From an uncultured Peptococcaceae bacterium (lineage in GTDB: Bacteria > Bacillota > Peptococcia > Peptococcales > Peptococcaceae): a stretch of DNA of 15,630 nucleotides. The notes under the pieces are model-generated. The model was not told the origin of the DNA. It was given only the letters and a program-made list of their open reading frames with translations, and ran no database searches. This document shows, piece after piece, positions 1 to 6,398 of the stretch; position 1 is the stretch's first letter, and every line of letters begins with the position of its first letter. Position numbers and translations under genes: made by a program. The stretch covers positions 1 to 15,630 of the forward strand of contig USPE01000018.1 in the NCBI GenBank assembly GCA_900556545.1. The letters are read 5' to 3'.

Positions 1-44
1 GGGCATATCGTTCAAAATAAATATATACTATAGTAGAAAAAAAT

Positions 45-91
45 GAGCTGAACACTCGACTATGATCTGTTTAGCCCTTTATTTTATTTTT
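45..91 (+). terminator. Rho-independent terminator of a gene off the left edge
   Basis: An imperfect 10-bp stem (GAGCTGAACA at 45-54 with TGTTTAGCCC at 68-77, one mismatch and one G-U pair) is followed by a T-rich tail from 78. Its left half closely resembles the terminator behind the yafQ remnant at 1634-1671. The gene it would serve lies off the left edge or is no longer recognisable. Function inferred from shape only. Confidence 0.5.
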
Positions 92-242
92 GGCCTATAT
101 TGCTTATGCCAATATGTATGTTATGTACGAACGATATGTCCTACAGCCCGATGCAGAATTGCAAGCAAAGAACTACCGCATCACCCTCCCCCTCCTCTAT
201 TACTATTTAACTCAGTCTTATTACTTCTCAGTATTATTACCT

Positions 243-303
243 TGTAGTTTTTACATGTCCAGAGGTGTAAAAACTACATTTCCAGACATGTAAAAACTAC
301 ACT
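243..303. repeat. Perfect 17-bp inverted repeat with tandem 23-bp direct repeats
   Basis: GTAGTTTTTACATGTC at 244-259 is perfectly inverted at 285-300, and the match extends one base outward to 243 and 301. A further copy of GTAAAAACTAC lies between the arms at 267-277, matching 290-300. The unit beginning TCCAGA repeats with a period of 23 bp (258-280 and 281-303). This makes three copies of one 11-bp core, one inverted and two direct. It resembles a multi-site protein-binding element or the fossil end of a mobile element. The 12-mer AGTTTTTACACC (reverse complement of 264-275) recurs at 1025-1036 in the toxin-antitoxin leader. No gene is recognisable next to it. Confidence 0.7.
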
Positions 304-310
304 TCTGGGA

Positions 311-348
311 AACAACAAAAATTGCCGGTAAGAGATTCCTACCGGCAA
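311..348 (-). terminator. Orphan terminator-like hairpin
   Basis: A perfect 9-bp stem, TTGCCGGTA (322-330) and TACCGGCAA (340-348), has a 9-base loop. Read on the minus strand it is followed directly by TTTTTGTTGTT, a typical terminator tail. The plus-strand tail is weaker. No intact minus-strand gene lies immediately upstream, so it is probably left over from a lost gene. Confidence 0.5.
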
Positions 349-436
349 CATATTATTTTTAATATTTTATTTTTGTTTCAATCTCAAGTAGCCTTAACCA
401 AGCTTCAGCAACTGTGCTGTAATAGAATCGCTCAAG

Positions 437-479
437 AAAAAACTTGTCCCAGGTCAGAAATATTGATTCTGACCAAGGG
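437..479 (-). terminator. Second orphan hairpin with minus-strand T-run
   Basis: Stem GGTCAGAA (452-459) and TTCTGACC (467-474) is extended by CCC/GGG pairs (448-450 with 477-479) across a small internal loop. On the minus strand it is followed within a few bases by TTTTTT (complement of 437-442). The region 349-522 holds nothing else I can support; open frames there cross this hairpin and look non-coding. Confidence 0.4.
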
Positions 480-522
480 CACTTTCTTTTATCCTGTTAT
501 GATAATTTTCCGCTCATATTAA

Positions 523-889
523 ATTGTCTCAGTTAAAACTTTAATCATATACTTTTCAAAAGAAAATCACTTTCATAGACAAAAAGAGAATCGCTTAATT
601 GATGCTTTTCAGTTCGTTAATCAGTGCCGAAGTTTGGCCAAAGCGAAAGCATCCTTGGAAGGAAAAGGGTTAAAAGCCTTCAAACGGACATTAAAAGATT
701 TATCGTCACTGCGTATCTCTCCTGTCACGATTCCAATAGGGTAGAGGGGTTACTAAAATTCCGAATTTATTGTGTACTTACTTTGATAAAGTACAGTCGG
801 AAAAACTAAAGCAGGAAATAGAAGCATTCTCATTTAAATATTTAAAAGAATATGTTGAAGAATTTGGTTGCCTTCCCGCGTACGTATAA
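523..889 (+). pseudogene. 5'-truncated, frameshifted gene remnant of unknown family
   Basis: The frame from 523 to 743 has no ATG and starts right after a stop, yet reads as protein-like sequence (for example DAFQFVNQCRSLAKAKASLE, then AFKRTLKDLSSLRISPVTIP) before a stop at 741-743. From about 742 a shifted frame continues as plausible protein (KIPNLLCTYFDKV, then SEKLKQEIEAFSFKYLKEYV) and ends at TAA 887-889. The simplest reading is the C-terminal part of one gene that has lost its start and gained a frameshift near 735-745. I do not recognise the family. It is Lys/Leu-rich and not membrane-like. It may be a remnant of a plasmid, phage or other mobile element, but that is a guess from context. 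It could also be chance open sequence in AT-rich DNA. Confidence 0.35.
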
Positions 890-965
890 TATGGTTATCT
901 CATTGTTGACTATATAGATATAGCATCATTAAACTTGAAATTTGTATTATTTATACTACAAATAA

Positions 966-994
966 TTGACGATGTAAACCAAATTGCATATAAT
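966..994 (+). promoter_or_regulatory. Promoter of the dinJ-yafQ operon
   Basis: TTGACG at 966-971 is separated by exactly 17 bp from TATAAT at 989-994, a near-perfect vegetative promoter about 70 bp before the antitoxin start. A 7-bp inverted repeat (ATTTGTA 940-946 and TACAAAT 957-963) sits directly upstream. The repeat-related 12-mer AGTTTTTACACC (1025-1036) lies in the leader. Either could be an operator, since antitoxins of this family usually repress their own promoter. Confidence 0.75.
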
Positions 995-1066
995 AAAGAT
1001 AGATAAAGATACTAATGTTTATTCAGTTTTTACACCATAAGGATGAATTTTGAGAGGGATGATACT

Positions 1067-1345
1067 ATGACTACAATACCAACTCAGATTAGAATTGATG
1101 AAGATTTAAAAAAACAGGCTATGGAGTTATTTGCACAACTAGGATTGGATATGTCCAGTGCTATGAATATCTTCCTACGCCAGTGTGTATTAAGAAATGG
1201 ACTTCCATTTAGTGTAGAATTACCGCAGGCACAATATAAGCCAGAAGTATTAAGTGCTATGGAAGAAGCAAAGAAAATCAGCAGAGACTCTAGTACAAAA
1301 AGATATAGTAGTTTTTCCGAAGCATTAGAGGATATTGATTTATGA
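1067..1345 (+). CDS. dinJ: Type II antitoxin, RelB/DinJ family
   Basis: This is a DinJ-like antitoxin of 92 residues. The N-terminus (TTIPTQIRIDEDLKKQAMEL, then GLDMSSAMNIFLRQCV) has the layout of a ribbon-helix-helix DNA-binding fold: a short beta strand TQIRID followed by two helices. The C-terminal part from about residue 50 is polar and should wrap and neutralise the toxin. I chose the ATG at 1067 because GAGAGGG (1051-1057) sits about 9 bases before it. An upstream in-frame ATG at 1043 would add eight residues, but the motif before it is too close. The stop overlaps the toxin start by four bases (ATGA, 1342-1345), the usual sign of translational coupling. Members of the family repress their own operon, with the toxin as co-repressor. 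Because the partner toxin is broken, this antitoxin is probably no longer needed for survival. Confidence 0.85.
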   Translation: MTTIPTQIRIDEDLKKQAMELFAQLGLDMSSAMNIFLRQCVLRNGLPFSVELPQAQYKPEVLSAMEEAKKISRDSSTKRYSSFSEALEDIDL

Positions 1346-1627
1346 ACTACGAATTAGTGCTGACTGGAAAATTCAAAAAATCTTTGAAATTAGCTAAAAA
1401 AAGAGGATTGGATATTGGATTACTCGATTCTGTAGTAGATAAATTATTATATGGAGTGCCTTTAGAAGAGAAATTCAAAGACCATGAATTGAAAGGAAAA
1501 TATAAAGGCTTTCGGGAATGCCATATACATACAACCAGACTGGCTACTTGTATATTTGTTAGAGGATAATATTCTAGTATTAACCTTAGTTGATACCGGA
1601 ACACATACTGATTTGTTTAATATGTAG
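1342..1627 (+). pseudogene. yafQ: YafQ-type mRNA interferase toxin, frameshifted
   Basis: YafQ-family toxins are ribosome-dependent mRNA endonucleases with a RelE fold. The first 62 residues are typical (RFK-like KFKKSLK, DHELKG, YKGFRECHI). The frame then leaves the family and stops at 1567-1569 after 75 residues. At 1525-1532 the sequence ATAC occurs twice in tandem. Removing one copy restores a 93-residue protein continuing QPDWLLVYLLEDN and ending TLVDTGTHTDLFNM at the stop 1625-1627. The restored protein has His48, His61, Asp65, Trp66, His87 and Phe91, matching the catalytic set reported for E. coli YafQ. The frameshift removes Asp65, Trp66, His87 and Phe91, so the encoded product should be inactive. 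It overlaps dinJ by four bases and is followed by a terminator. A translated 75-residue stub might still bind the antitoxin. Confidence 0.85.
1525..1532 (+). repeat. ATAC tandem duplication that breaks yafQ
   Basis: Two ATAC units in tandem lie just after the His61 codon. Loss of one unit restores the complete toxin frame. This fits replication slippage. With only two units it is not an obvious hypermutable contingency tract. Confidence 0.8.
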
Positions 1628-1633
1628 CAAATG

Positions 1634-1671
1634 GGCTGAATACTCAATTGTAAGCTATTCAGCCTTTTGTT
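1634..1671 (+). terminator. Terminator of the dinJ-yafQ operon
   Basis: A perfect 9-bp stem (GGCTGAATA 1634-1642, TATTCAGCC 1656-1664) with a 13-base loop is followed by TTTTGTT. It begins seven bases after the restored yafQ stop. AAATGGGCTGAATACTC (1629-1645) matches 41-57 near the left edge at 15 of 17 bases. Confidence 0.75.
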
Positions 1672-1691
1672 AAACTTGGATAGATTTGTTC

Positions 1692-1780
1692 TTATTCATC
1701 ACGTAAATTACGATATAATGTATCCTTTTTAATACCTGTCAGTTCCGCAATCTCTTTCTTTTCTACCATTTCTTTTTTCA
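1692..1780 (-). pseudogene. C-terminal helix-turn-helix remnant, possibly of a serine recombinase
   Basis: The minus strand encodes VKKEMVEKKEIAELTG, then IKKDTLYRNLRDE and a stop (1692-1694). The pattern E-I-A-x-x-T-G-I-x-x-x-T-L-Y-R-x-L is that of the C-terminal helix-turn-helix of resolvase/invertase family recombinases and of some small phage regulators. No N-terminal catalytic domain is present, and the reading frame runs back into the guaA terminator, so it is a fragment at most. Family assignment is inference from a short motif. Confidence 0.4.
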
Positions 1781-1823
1781 CAAAAAAGACCTCACATGAA
1801 CGGAAAACCGTTCACGCAAGGTC
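1781..1823 (-). terminator. Terminator of guaA
   Basis: On the minus strand GACCT, five bases, GAACGG, a TTTT loop, CCGTTC, five bases and AGGTC form a 16-bp stem, with the middle five pairs including G-U wobbles. A run of six T follows. This is a textbook intrinsic terminator for guaA. The 77-base 3' untranslated stretch before it (1824-1900) can also pair CAGGGC (1841-1846) with GCCCTG (1883-1888). Confidence 0.85.
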
Positions 1824-1900
1824 GTTCTTATACTATGGGTCAGGGCTAAGCGCTTTTGCCTGGTGTCTGAATAAATCTTTCTGCCCTGGGACAACTCGTT

Positions 1901-3199
1901 TTATTCAAACTCAATGGTAGCTGGTGGTTTTGGAGACATATCGTAACAAACTCTGTTTACGTTGTCTACTTCGGCTAAAATTCTGTTGGTGATAACTTCT
2001 AATACATCCCAATCAATGCGCTCAATGGTGGCAGTCATAGCGTCCACTGTGTTGATGGCGCGAATGATAACGGTGTATTCAAAGCATCTTTCATGATTTT
2101 TCATACCAACCGATTTGAAGTTTGGCACTACAGTGAAATACTGCCATACTTTTTTGTCCAGACCGGCTTTGGCAAATTCTTCTCTCAAAATTGCATCAGA
2201 TTCACGCACTGCTTCCAGTCTGTCTCTGGTGATGGCGCCCAGACATCTTACACCCAGACCAGGGCCAGGGAATGGCTGACGATATACCATATCATGAGGC
2301 AGTCCCAATTCCACGCCGCAAGCACGCACTTCGTCTTTAAACAGCTGTTTTAAAGGTTCTACCAACTGGAACTGTAAATCTTCAGGCAGACCGCCTACAT
2401 TGTGATGAGATTTTACCATTTTGGCTGTTTTGGTGCCGCTTTCGATGATATCCGGATAAATGGTGCCCTGTCCCAGGAAGTCAATGCCTTCCAGTTTACG
2501 AGCTTCTTCTTCAAATACGCGGATAAATTCACCGCCGATAATTTTGCGTTTTTCTTCTGGATCGGCTACATTTTCCAGTTTGCCCAAAAATCTTTCGGTA
2601 GCATCTACGTAAACCAGATTGGCTTTTAATTCGTCACGGAATACGTTTACCACGCTTTCTGATTCATTTTTACGCATCAGACCATGGTTTACATGCACGC
2701 ATACCAGCTGCTGTCCGATAGCTTTGATCAACAAAGCTGCTACTACAGAAGAATCCACACCGCCGGATAATGCCAGCAGCACTTTTTTGTCGCCAACCTG
2801 TTTGCGGATCAGTTCTACCTGATCTTCAATAAAGTTGGTCATATTCCAGTTTGCTTCTGCCTTACAGGTATCAAATACAAACTCTTTCAGAGCAACCTGA
2901 TCAGGCAGCGCTGCAAATTGTTTTTCACAGTTAGAGGATGGATGATCGACAGAAATCATTGGATAACCCAGCGTATACAGCTCTGGTCTAATGTCTACTG
3001 CAACGCCATCTACTACCCGGTTTTCACCGCCGTTTAAAATAATCCCTTTCACATTCTCCAAAGCCTGCAGCTCTTCTACTGTAATATCATGGGGATGAAT
3101 TTCGCTATAAACACCCAGACTGCGGATATCACGCGCCAATACGGTATTTTCGGTACTGCCCAGGTCTAAAATCACAATCATATCCTGTTTCATTGTCAT
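1901..3199 (-). CDS. guaA: GMP synthase with a truncated glutaminase domain
   Basis: GMP synthase aminates XMP to GMP using ATP, normally with ammonia released from glutamine by an N-terminal class I amidotransferase domain. Here that domain is cut down to about 110 residues (typically about 190 to 200). It starts normally (IVILDLGS, GVYSEIHPHDIT, GIILNGGENRVVDG) up to LGYPMISVDH. It then jumps to a family-like domain end (LKEFVFDTC), skipping the GICYG nucleophile-Cys region and the His-x-Glu region. The synthetase part is complete: PP-loop SGGVDSS at 145-151, VHVNHGLMRKNE, GTIYPDIIESG, QPFPGPGLGVR, and the C-terminal dimerisation domain ending KPPATIEFE. Total length is 432, against about 510 to 525 usually. 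The second ATG (3193) is better spaced from AAAGGAG (3203-3208) than the first, so the protein may start there. The gene stands alone between terminators. Amination probably relies on free ammonia or on a separate glutaminase. Confidence 0.92.
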   Translation of the reverse strand: MTMKQDMIVILDLGSTENTVLARDIRSLGVYSEIHPHDITVEELQALENVKGIILNGGENRVVDGVAVDIRPELYTLGYPMISVDHPSSNCEKQFAALPDQVALKEFVFDTCKAEANWNMTNFIEDQVELIRKQVGDKKVLLALSGGVDSSVVAALLIKAIGQQLVCVHVNHGLMRKNESESVVNVFRDELKANLVYVDATERFLGKLENVADPEEKRKIIGGEFIRVFEEEARKLEGIDFLGQGTIYPDIIESGTKTAKMVKSHHNVGGLPEDLQFQLVEPLKQLFKDEVRACGVELGLPHDMVYRQPFPGPGLGVRCLGAITRDRLEAVRESDAILREEFAKAGLDKKVWQYFTVVPNFKSVGMKNHERCFEYTVIIRAINTVDAMTATIERIDWDVLEVITNRILAEVDNVNRVCYDMSPKPPATIEFE

Positions 3200-3236
3200 T
3201 GCTCCTTTATCTTTTTCAAATTATAAATGTAATATT

Positions 3237-3242
3237 ATTATA
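3237..3242 (-). promoter_or_regulatory. Likely -10 element of guaA
   Basis: TATAAT on the minus strand lies about 40 bases before the guaA start. No good -35 hexamer is visible at the expected distance. The predicted leader is too short for a purine riboswitch. Confidence 0.5.
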
Positions 3243-3295
3243 CAAGCTGTTTCCGTAAAAATCATCACAAATTACAATATTTCTGACAAATTTTT

Positions 3296-3367
3296 TTAAA
3301 TATTATTTTTGACAAGCATCTTCACGGCAACCTGTCCGTCAACCCCCTTTTCCAATATCCCAACCAT
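3296..3367 (-). other. Possible 23-codon small ORF upstream of guaA
   Basis: An ATG at 3365-3367 opens a 23-residue frame beginning MVGILEKGVDGQVAVK and ending KNNI. An AGGTG motif lies about 11 bases before it. The composition is protein-like and superficially recalls a PP-loop N-terminus (G-x-x-x-x-G-V-D-x-x-V). It lies in the roughly 280-base gap between ftsK and guaA, upstream of the guaA -10. It could be a fossil, a tiny gene or chance. Confidence 0.2.
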
Positions 3368-3413
3368 ACTAGTAATCACCTACATTAAAATTATACTGTG
3401 ATCCATCGCATCA

Positions 3414-3462
3414 TAAAAAATACTCCTTAAGCAGAGTTTGTTTTCATTCGCTTAAGGAGTAT
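3414..3462 (-). terminator. Terminator of ftsK
   Basis: A perfect 13-bp stem, ATACTCCTTAAGC (3420-3432) and GCTTAAGGAGTAT (3450-3462), has a 17-base loop. On the minus strand it is followed by a T-run. It lies 14 bases after the ftsK stop. Confidence 0.9.
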
Positions 3463-3476
3463 ACTGTCGTTCTCTA

Positions 3477-6149
3477 TTATAATTCACCATTTTCAACCAT
3501 ATCCATGTACTGGCTCATGGTCACTTTAATCTGACGAGGCTTGCTGCCTTCATAAGGACCCACCAGTCCCCGCTGCTCCATTTGGTCTACAATACGGGCT
3601 GCTCTTGTGTATCCCACACGGAATCGACGCTGCAATAGTGAGATCGATGCTTGACCATTTTCAATAAATAACTTGGTAGCCTCCGGAATCAAATCATCCC
3701 AGGTTTCTTCCGGCTCTGCTTCTTTTTCTGTGTTGATGGCTGCCGTACCGATTTCTTCGTTATATACAGGCTGTCCCTGCACCTTTACCGCATCCACGAT
3801 GCGTTCAATCTCCTTGTCGGATACATAAACCCCTTGTACACGCTGCGGTTTTGGCATACCTGTGGGATAAAACAGCATGTCGCCTCGGCCCAGCAGTTTT
3901 TCTGCGCCGCCCATATCTAAAATGGTGCGGGAATCGGTCTGGGACGATACTGCAAAAGCAATACGGGACGGCATATTGGCTTTGATAATCCCGGTAATAA
4001 CATCTACCGACGGCCGTTGGGTGGCTACTACCAAATGAATACCTGCTGCGCGGGCTAACTGGGCCAGACGGCAGATGGCATCTTCTACATCAGCGGGAGC
4101 CACCATCATCAAATCTGCTAACTCGTCAATCAGCACGATGATATACGGCATAATTTCAATGGCTGCCTTTTCTTCTTCGGTTTGCGCCGCTGCTATCCGT
4201 TCTTCGGACAGTTTGTTAAATCGCGGCATATCTTTGACACCCTGATTGGCAAACACTTCGTAACGGCGGTCCATTTCACTGACAGCCCAGCGCAAAGCGG
4301 ACGCAGCTTTTTTGGCATCGGTTACAACAGGAGATATCAAATGAGGAATACCGTTATAGTTTCCCAATTCTACTTTTTTGGGGTCCACCATTAAAAATTT
4401 TACCTCATCAGGTGTCGCCTTATATAAAATACTGTTAATCAACGTATTGATGCAGACTGATTTCCCCGAACCGGTAGAACCAGCAATCAGCAAGTGGGGC
4501 ATTTTGGACAGATCTGTAACCACAGCCTGCCCACTGATATCCTTGCCCAAAGCCACGGTCAATTTAGATTTGCTTTTTTGGAAGGCATCACTTTCGATTA
4601 ACTCCCGCAAACAAACCATTGATGTGGTCTTATTGGGAATTTCAATACCTACTGCAGCCTTGCCCGGAATCGGCGCTTCAATACGCACGCCGGCTACCGC
4701 CATGCTCAAAGCAATATCGTCGGACAAATTTACAATTTTGCTGACCTTGATCCCGGCTGCCGGCTGAAACTCATATCGGGTAATGGCCGGACCGCAGCTG
4801 ACATCGGCAATTTTACCTTTTACACCAAAATCATTCAGCGTTTTTTCCAACCGTTCTACATGACTCATAATCTCGTTCATGTTTTTGTTGCTGCCCGATG
4901 CAGGGTTTTCCTCCAACAAGTCAATAGACGGATACTGATAAACCCCCTCTTCCATTTCTTCCGGCACAAACTCAGCTGCTTGCACATCATCATCTTTTCC
5001 ATCTTCTTCAGCAATCTTTGTGTCAGATTCCTGCTTGAGCTGCTCCTTGCTTTTGGCTGTCACCTTTTGGGATCGGGTCATCGGCTGTTCTTCTCGTTGG
5101 TCCTGCTGCTCTTCCTGTTCGTCATTCTGTTTTTCCTGCCGTTTTCTCATAACCTGTTGAAAATCCTCTACAGAATCCTGAATCCCGTACGGCTTTAACG
5201 GCTCTGTAGGGCTTAAGCCTTTTCGTGGCTCCTGCTCGTCCAATGTTTTATGAATCTCTACCAAGCTGCTCAAAATAACTGGCTTCTCTTTGGGAATCAC
5301 CACATATTCTGTACCGGTGTATCTGGTACGGCGCTCCGATGATTCTGCTGCCTGCGGCACCTCTTCCACAAAAAAGCTTTTCAGCCGATTTCTCTTCTTT
5401 CCGCGACGTTCTTCCCCACTAGAGGAAACAGCTTCCGCCTTAACCTGTTTTTTCTCTTTCATGGTTGGCTGACTGTTTTTTGGCAAAGCCGACGGCTGTA
5501 CTATTTCTTCTTCAAACAACTCTTCTTCGTCAACAAAAATAAAATGGCTGACTGTTTCTTTGATACGGCTCCAGGTCTGCTTCACAGCAGAAATGAAATC
5601 CTCACCTCTGTTCAATACCGCTCCCTGGGCAATAATGATTACTGCAATCACCGACAGGCAAAACAAGGCAATATACGCGCCCACATTGCCTAAGGCTTTC
5701 TGCAGCAGCAACGACAAAGCAGCTCCTATCACACCACCACCATTGCCGGACATACCCAGCAGAAAATCATCTTTGATATCCACATATGTAATATTCATAT
5801 GCAGCACAGTTAATACAATCAACCCGGCCATAACGCCCCCTGTCATCTGCATTTGACTTAGCTGTTTTCCAGAGAGCAAACTTAATCCGCTTAAACAGAG
5901 CAGAAAAGGAAACAACACAATCCCTTTTCCCATCAGCCCATGCATCAGCAGATAAATCAGGCCGCCCAAAAAGCCCATTTTTTCCTGCAGATCTGCGCTG
6001 TACGCCGCAATGGTATCATAACCTGTACTGTCCGGCGCCTGTATAATAATCCAACCGGTATAAATGGTTAAGGCCAATAAGCCCACCCCCAACAAAATAT
6101 GGGTGATATTGATCGTTTCTTTCTGTTGTGCTTTCTTTGTCTTACCCAT
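3477..6149 (-). CDS. ftsK: DNA translocase FtsK/SpoIIIE
   Basis: This is a membrane-anchored hexameric DNA pump that clears chromosome ends through the division or sporulation septum. The N-terminus has about four hydrophobic stretches (roughly 15-36, 58-94, 100-118 and 137-178) anchoring it in the membrane. A charged, Gln/Glu-rich linker follows (about 215-420). The motor domain has Walker A AGSTGSGKS with Lys563 and Walker B VLIDELADL with Asp675-Glu676, plus the ATQRPSVDVITG motif. The C-terminal gamma winged helix (about 815-877) contains LLQRRFRVGYTRAARIVDQM, the DNA-sequence-reading module. Length 890 is normal for the family. The start follows GAGGTGA about 5 bases upstream. It sits alone between its own promoter and terminator. 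The sequence does not settle whether it acts mainly in division (FtsK) or sporulation (SpoIIIE). Confidence 0.95.
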   Translation of the reverse strand: MGKTKKAQQKETINITHILLGVGLLALTIYTGWIIIQAPDSTGYDTIAAYSADLQEKMGFLGGLIYLLMHGLMGKGIVLFPFLLCLSGLSLLSGKQLSQMQMTGGVMAGLIVLTVLHMNITYVDIKDDFLLGMSGNGGGVIGAALSLLLQKALGNVGAYIALFCLSVIAVIIIAQGAVLNRGEDFISAVKQTWSRIKETVSHFIFVDEEELFEEEIVQPSALPKNSQPTMKEKKQVKAEAVSSSGEERRGKKRNRLKSFFVEEVPQAAESSERRTRYTGTEYVVIPKEKPVILSSLVEIHKTLDEQEPRKGLSPTEPLKPYGIQDSVEDFQQVMRKRQEKQNDEQEEQQDQREEQPMTRSQKVTAKSKEQLKQESDTKIAEEDGKDDDVQAAEFVPEEMEEGVYQYPSIDLLEENPASGSNKNMNEIMSHVERLEKTLNDFGVKGKIADVSCGPAITRYEFQPAAGIKVSKIVNLSDDIALSMAVAGVRIEAPIPGKAAVGIEIPNKTTSMVCLRELIESDAFQKSKSKLTVALGKDISGQAVVTDLSKMPHLLIAGSTGSGKSVCINTLINSILYKATPDEVKFLMVDPKKVELGNYNGIPHLISPVVTDAKKAASALRWAVSEMDRRYEVFANQGVKDMPRFNKLSEERIAAAQTEEEKAAIEIMPYIIVLIDELADLMMVAPADVEDAICRLAQLARAAGIHLVVATQRPSVDVITGIIKANMPSRIAFAVSSQTDSRTILDMGGAEKLLGRGDMLFYPTGMPKPQRVQGVYVSDKEIERIVDAVKVQGQPVYNEEIGTAAINTEKEAEPEETWDDLIPEATKLFIENGQASISLLQRRFRVGYTRAARIVDQMEQRGLVGPYEGSKPRQIKVTMSQYMDMVENGEL

Positions 6150-6184
6150 GTTCTCACCTCAGACAAATCTATTCAAGACTATTT

Positions 6185-6193
6185 ATTATACCA
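6185..6193 (-). promoter_or_regulatory. Extended -10 promoter of ftsK
   Basis: TGGTATAAT on the minus strand is a consensus extended -10 element, about 36 bases before the ftsK start. A -35 box is not obvious, which is common with extended -10 promoters. Confidence 0.6.
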
Positions 6194-6257
6194 TTATCCC
6201 CATTTAAAAGAAAGCAAATGTTCTTAAAATAATTATTTTTTTAAAAACAGCCGCACA

Positions 6258-6315
6258 TAACAAAAGCAATCAGAATCAGGCGTCCACTGCAAACACCCTT
6301 ATCTGACTGCTTTTT
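6258..6315. terminator. Bidirectional terminator between the kinase operon and ftsK
   Basis: The arm AAAAGCAATCAGA (6262-6274) pairs with TCTGACTGCTTTT (6302-6314) with one mismatch. T-rich tails follow on both strands (TTTTT on plus, TTTTGTT on minus). It probably ends minus-strand transcripts that pass the weaker hairpin at 6355-6380 and insulates ftsK. Confidence 0.6.
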
Positions 6316-6354
6316 ATAAATTAGCAAAAAATGATGTACCTATTCAATAAACAC

Positions 6355-6380
6355 CCGCTATCTTAGTTTTTCTATAGCGG
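6355..6380 (-). terminator. First hairpin after the signalling operon
   Basis: Stem CCGCTAT (6355-6361) and ATAGCGG (6374-6380) lies 18 bases beyond the stop of the last kinase. The tail on the minus strand (GTGTTTATT) is weak, so termination may be partial here. Confidence 0.45.
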
Positions 6381-6398
6381 CTTCTCCATAGTAATTTT

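Noticed and set aside
243..303. CRISPR-like array
   Set aside because: The direct repeats are immediately adjacent with no unique spacers, and the third copy is inverted. There are no cas genes.
62..522. Short plus-strand open frames at 62-293 and 322-522
   Set aside because: They have no ribosome sites and biased composition, and the second runs through two hairpins. They look non-coding.
1500..1627. Programmed frameshifting in the toxin gene
   Set aside because: There is no slippery heptamer or downstream pseudoknot at the join. A simple ATAC duplication explains the shift exactly.
2860..2990. Missing GuaA segment hidden by a frameshift
   Set aside because: The frame is continuous, and the distance between flanking motifs leaves no room for the missing 90 residues in any frame.
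3200..3410. Purine riboswitch upstream of guaA
   Set aside because: The predicted leader is about 30 bases, and I see none of the conserved purine riboswitch junction sequences.
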